9,799 nt of DNA. Origin: Arenicellales bacterium (lineage in GTDB: Bacteria; Pseudomonadota; Gammaproteobacteria; BMS3Bbin11). Below are positions 8,402 to 9,799 of the stretch, one piece after another. A program made the position numbers and the translations under genes. Position 1 is the stretch's first letter, and every line of letters starts with the position of its first letter. The notes under the pieces were generated by a model. It did no database searches. It was not told the origin of the DNA and worked only from the letters and a program-made list of their open reading frames with translations. Location of the stretch: the NCBI GenBank assembly GCA_029287965.1, contig JARFQC010000025.1, positions 1-9,799 of the forward strand. Direction: 5' to 3'.

Positions 8402-9133
8402 ATGGAACCTTTAAAACTGGGCGTCAACATCGATCATATTGCATCGATCCGCCAGGCCCGCGGCACACAGTACCCGGACCCTGTGATGGCTGCGGGCATA
8501 GCCGAGCAGGCCGGCGCTGATATCATCACCCTGCATCTGCGTGAAGACAGGCGTCATATACAGGATCGCGACGTGGCACTCCTGCGCGAGACAATCCAGA
8601 CACGTATGAACCTGGAAATGGCGGTTACCGACGAGATGCTCGAGATTGCCTGCCGGACCCTGCCGGAAGAGGTCTGCCTGGTGCCGGAAAGACGTGAAGA
8701 GCTTACTACTGAAGGTGGCCTGGACGTGGCTGGTAACCTGGATCGCGTCAAGCAGGCCGTCGAGCAGCTTTCTGAAGCGAACATCCTGGTTTCCCTGTTC
8801 GTTGATCCCGATAAGTCTCAGCTGGATGCCAGCATCGCGGCGGGGGCACCGGTCGTGGAATTGCATACGGGACACTATGCTGACGCACCGAGTGACCTTG
8901 AACAGATGACCGAGTTTGAGAAAATCAATACAGCCGTAGGGTATGGGTTGTCAGCCGGCTTGAAGGTCAATGCAGGACACGGTCTGCATTACCATAATGT
9001 TCAGCAGGTAGCGGCAATCGAGGGTATCTCCGACCTGAACATCGGCCACGCCATTATTGCCCGTGCGGTGTTCACCGGCCTGGATGAGGCCGTAGCCGAA
9101 ATGAAAGCGTTGATGCTGCAGGCCCGGCCTTGA
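8402..9133 (+). CDS. pdxJ: Pyridoxine 5'-phosphate synthase PdxJ
   Basis: PdxJ condenses 1-deoxy-D-xylulose 5-phosphate with 3-amino-1-hydroxyacetone 1-phosphate to make pyridoxine 5'-phosphate in the DXP-dependent vitamin B6 pathway; it is a cytoplasmic TIM-barrel octamer. The 243-aa product aligns with E. coli PdxJ without gaps at the key residues: NIDHIASIRQARG (9-21), H45 in TLHLREDRRH, E72 in TRMNLEMAVT, and H193 in KVNAGHGLHYHNV. LNIGHAIIARAVFTGL forms the phosphate-binding end. It starts 13 nt after recO with only a weak GCGAG as Shine-Dalgarno. The recO stop is itself part of an ATGA that opens a 9-codon frame running past the pdxJ start, which could aid re-initiation. The acpS gene that follows pdxJ in E. 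coli is absent here. Confidence 0.97.
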   Translation: MEPLKLGVNIDHIASIRQARGTQYPDPVMAAGIAEQAGADIITLHLREDRRHIQDRDVALLRETIQTRMNLEMAVTDEMLEIACRTLPEEVCLVPERREELTTEGGLDVAGNLDRVKQAVEQLSEANILVSLFVDPDKSQLDASIAAGAPVVELHTGHYADAPSDLEQMTEFEKINTAVGYGLSAGLKVNAGHGLHYHNVQQVAAIEGISDLNIGHAIIARAVFTGLDEAVAEMKALMLQARP

Positions 9134-9153
9134 CGCTAGCCGGAATTGAACCG

Positions 9154-9438
9154 TTACTTTTTTGATCCCTGGGGGGTAAATCCGGACGGCATCTGGCCCA
9201 TTTCACCTTCTCCGAACAGAAAACCGACCATGTGCTGTTCAATTACTTCCAGGCTTTGCGGGTCTGCGGTGCTGAGGCGCATCTCATTCATGATGATGGT
9301 CAGGCGATCCAGCCACTGGCGCCAGCCTTCGCTTGAGACGTTTTCAAGAATGCGTTCGCCCAGTTCTCCCGGGTAGGGTGCGCGATCAAGGGCCGGGGCT
9401 TCACGTTTCAATACTACGCAGTACACTGTATTGCTCAT
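9154..9438 (-). CDS. yggX: Probable Fe(2+)-trafficking protein YggX
   Basis: YggX is a small cytoplasmic protein that protects iron-sulfur cluster enzymes from oxidation and has been proposed to handle Fe(II). The product is 94 aa (E. coli 91). The family's MSxTxxCxxLxREAxxxD start is visible (MSNTVYCVVLKREAPALD) with the conserved C7, followed by YPGELGERI, WRQWLDRLTIIMNE, and EQHMVGFLFGEG near the end. ATG 9438 is chosen by homology. The same frame stays open far upstream on this strand, but the extra residues do not belong to the family. No good Shine-Dalgarno or promoter is obvious before 9438. It is convergent with pdxJ, with 20 nt between the two stop codons. The mutY gene that often precedes yggX is not here. 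Confidence 0.93.
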   Translation of the reverse strand: MSNTVYCVVLKREAPALDRAPYPGELGERILENVSSEGWRQWLDRLTIIMNEMRLSTADPQSLEVIEQHMVGFLFGEGEMGQMPSGFTPQGSKK

Positions 9439-9683
9439 GGCATCACACGAGTTTGATTGTTTCTGGGCAGTATATTGTAACTTAGATAGACAGGGGCTGC
9501 TTACCCTTGAAAAAGAGTCTTTGTTCTCGCGGGGAACTACCCGTTTATCGCGTAAATTATCCAATGCGGGTTTCTGCCACTGCGGATTTACCCGGTAGAG
9601 TCGTTGGGCGGGGGTTCCACTGCGACGTGCGGCGCATCCTGGGTTTGTCATGCCTGGTCCAAACAGCGTAACATTAGTGTATC

Positions 9684-9701
9684 CTTCACCCGAAGGTGAA
9701 G
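9684..9701. repeat. Perfect 7-bp inverted repeat with 4-nt loop upstream of the gene at 9756
   Basis: CTTCACC-CGAA-GGTGAAG. It ends 2 nt before the candidate -35 at 9704. It could be a DNA operator or, if transcribed, a stable hairpin with a CGAA tetraloop. No T-run follows, so it is not a terminator on the + strand. Confidence 0.55.
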
Positions 9702-9703
9702 AG

Positions 9704-9731
9704 TTGCAAATTCTCCACTGGAGACTATAAG
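9704..9731 (+). promoter_or_regulatory. Candidate promoter for the gene at 9756
   Basis: TTGCAA (9704-9709, 4 of 6 matches to the -35), a 16-nt spacer, and TATAAG (9726-9731, 5 of 6 matches to the -10). Transcription would start near 9738, just before the Shine-Dalgarno AGGGAGG (9742-9748). Confidence 0.4.
9712..9724. promoter_or_regulatory. Short dyad within the candidate promoter spacer
   Basis: TCTCC-ACT-GGAGA is a 5-bp inverted repeat around three bases, lying between the candidate -35 and -10. A dyad in this place is typical of operators bound between the promoter boxes, but 5 bp can arise by chance. Confidence 0.35.
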
Positions 9732-9755
9732 AATACTTAAAAGGGAGGCAGGTAA

Positions 9756-9799
9756 ATGAGAAGCTTGTTTACAGCTTTGATTTTGGCAAGTTCGGTAGT
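9756..9799 (+). CDS. Start of a probable exported protein, truncated by the window end
   Basis: Only 14 codons are visible (MRSLFTALILASSV). The basic residue after Met followed by an uninterrupted hydrophobic run is what a Sec signal peptide looks like, so the product is probably exported; a membrane anchor is also possible. The strong Shine-Dalgarno AGGGAGG (9742-9748) at 7-nt spacing makes the start convincing. The family cannot be told from this fragment. It is divergent from yggX and has its own candidate promoter and dyads. Confidence 0.7.
   Translation, partial: MRSLFTALILASSV

Larger units (their letters stand above)
9439..9755. other. 317-nt stretch between divergent yggX and the gene at 9756, no confident gene
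   Basis: This stretch separates divergent genes, so it must contain both leaders. I find no tRNA, no rRNA piece and no recognisable ncRNA. On the - strand the yggX frame has no stop from 9768 down to yggX itself, about 110 extra codons. On the + strand there is a 26-codon ORF (9650-9730). Near the right end are two short dyads and a candidate promoter. For yggX, the best -10-like match is TATACT read on the - strand at 9474-9469, without a matching -35. Confidence 0.6.

Noticed and set aside
9124..9163. CCGGC/GCCGG stem (9124-9128 with 9139-9143) followed by TTTTTT at 9158-9163 as a pdxJ terminator
   Set aside because: The stem is only 5 bp with a 10-nt loop, and the T-run starts 14 nt after it, so it does not meet intrinsic terminator geometry.
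9532..9565. GGGAACTAC as a sigma-E-like -35
   Set aside because: No TCnnA-type -10 lies at 15-18 nt spacing downstream.
9439..9651. YggX start at ATG 9651 giving a 165-aa protein
   Set aside because: YggX proteins are about 90 aa and begin at the MSNTVYC segment; the extra part is reported only as a finding.

Overview
This window looks like a conserved chromosomal housekeeping region of a gammaproteobacterium. The evidence is gene content and order: rseB(mucB)-rseC(mucC)-mucD-lepA-lepB-DUF4845-rnc-era-recO-pdxJ, all on the + strand, which is the order I recall for the algU/muc-to-pdxJ stretch of Pseudomonas aeruginosa. Base composition is moderately GC-rich by eye. I cannot name a genus from sequence alone.

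Region 1 (1-2891) is the tail of the envelope-stress (sigma-E/AlgU) operon. It encodes the periplasmic anti-sigma partner RseB/MucB, the membrane protein RseC/MucC with a cysteine cluster, and the periplasmic serine protease MucD (HtrA/DegP family). The sigma factor and anti-sigma genes would lie just left of base 1. Region 2 (2892-5601) holds lepA (ribosomal GTPase EF-4) and lepB (signal peptidase I), 3 nt apart. They are preceded by a 97-nt gap with a TATAAT box and nested inverted repeats. Region 3 (5602-9133) starts with a short gap carrying an extended -10 and a 15-bp palindrome. It continues with a DUF4845 membrane protein, RNase III, the GTPase Era, RecO and PdxJ, almost all overlapping or within about 20 nt of each other. 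Rnc appears to start at a TTG inside the DUF4845 gene.

Region 4 (9134-9799) is where the conserved cluster ends. The Fe(II)-trafficking protein YggX lies on the - strand, convergent with pdxJ. A 317-nt stretch follows with no confidently called gene but with a long open frame, a short ORF and two dyads. The window closes at the first 14 codons of a + strand gene that starts like a secreted protein.

Functionally the cluster joins envelope quality control (RseB, RseC, MucD), protein export and maturation (LepB), translation and ribosome or RNA maturation (EF-4, RNase III, Era), recombination repair (RecO) and vitamin B6 synthesis (PdxJ). I see no mobile element, CRISPR array, rRNA or tRNA, and no clearly novel multi-gene system. 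The points worth a second look are the regulatory junctions, the pilin-like N-terminus of the DUF4845 protein, the odd rnc start, and the yggX upstream region.
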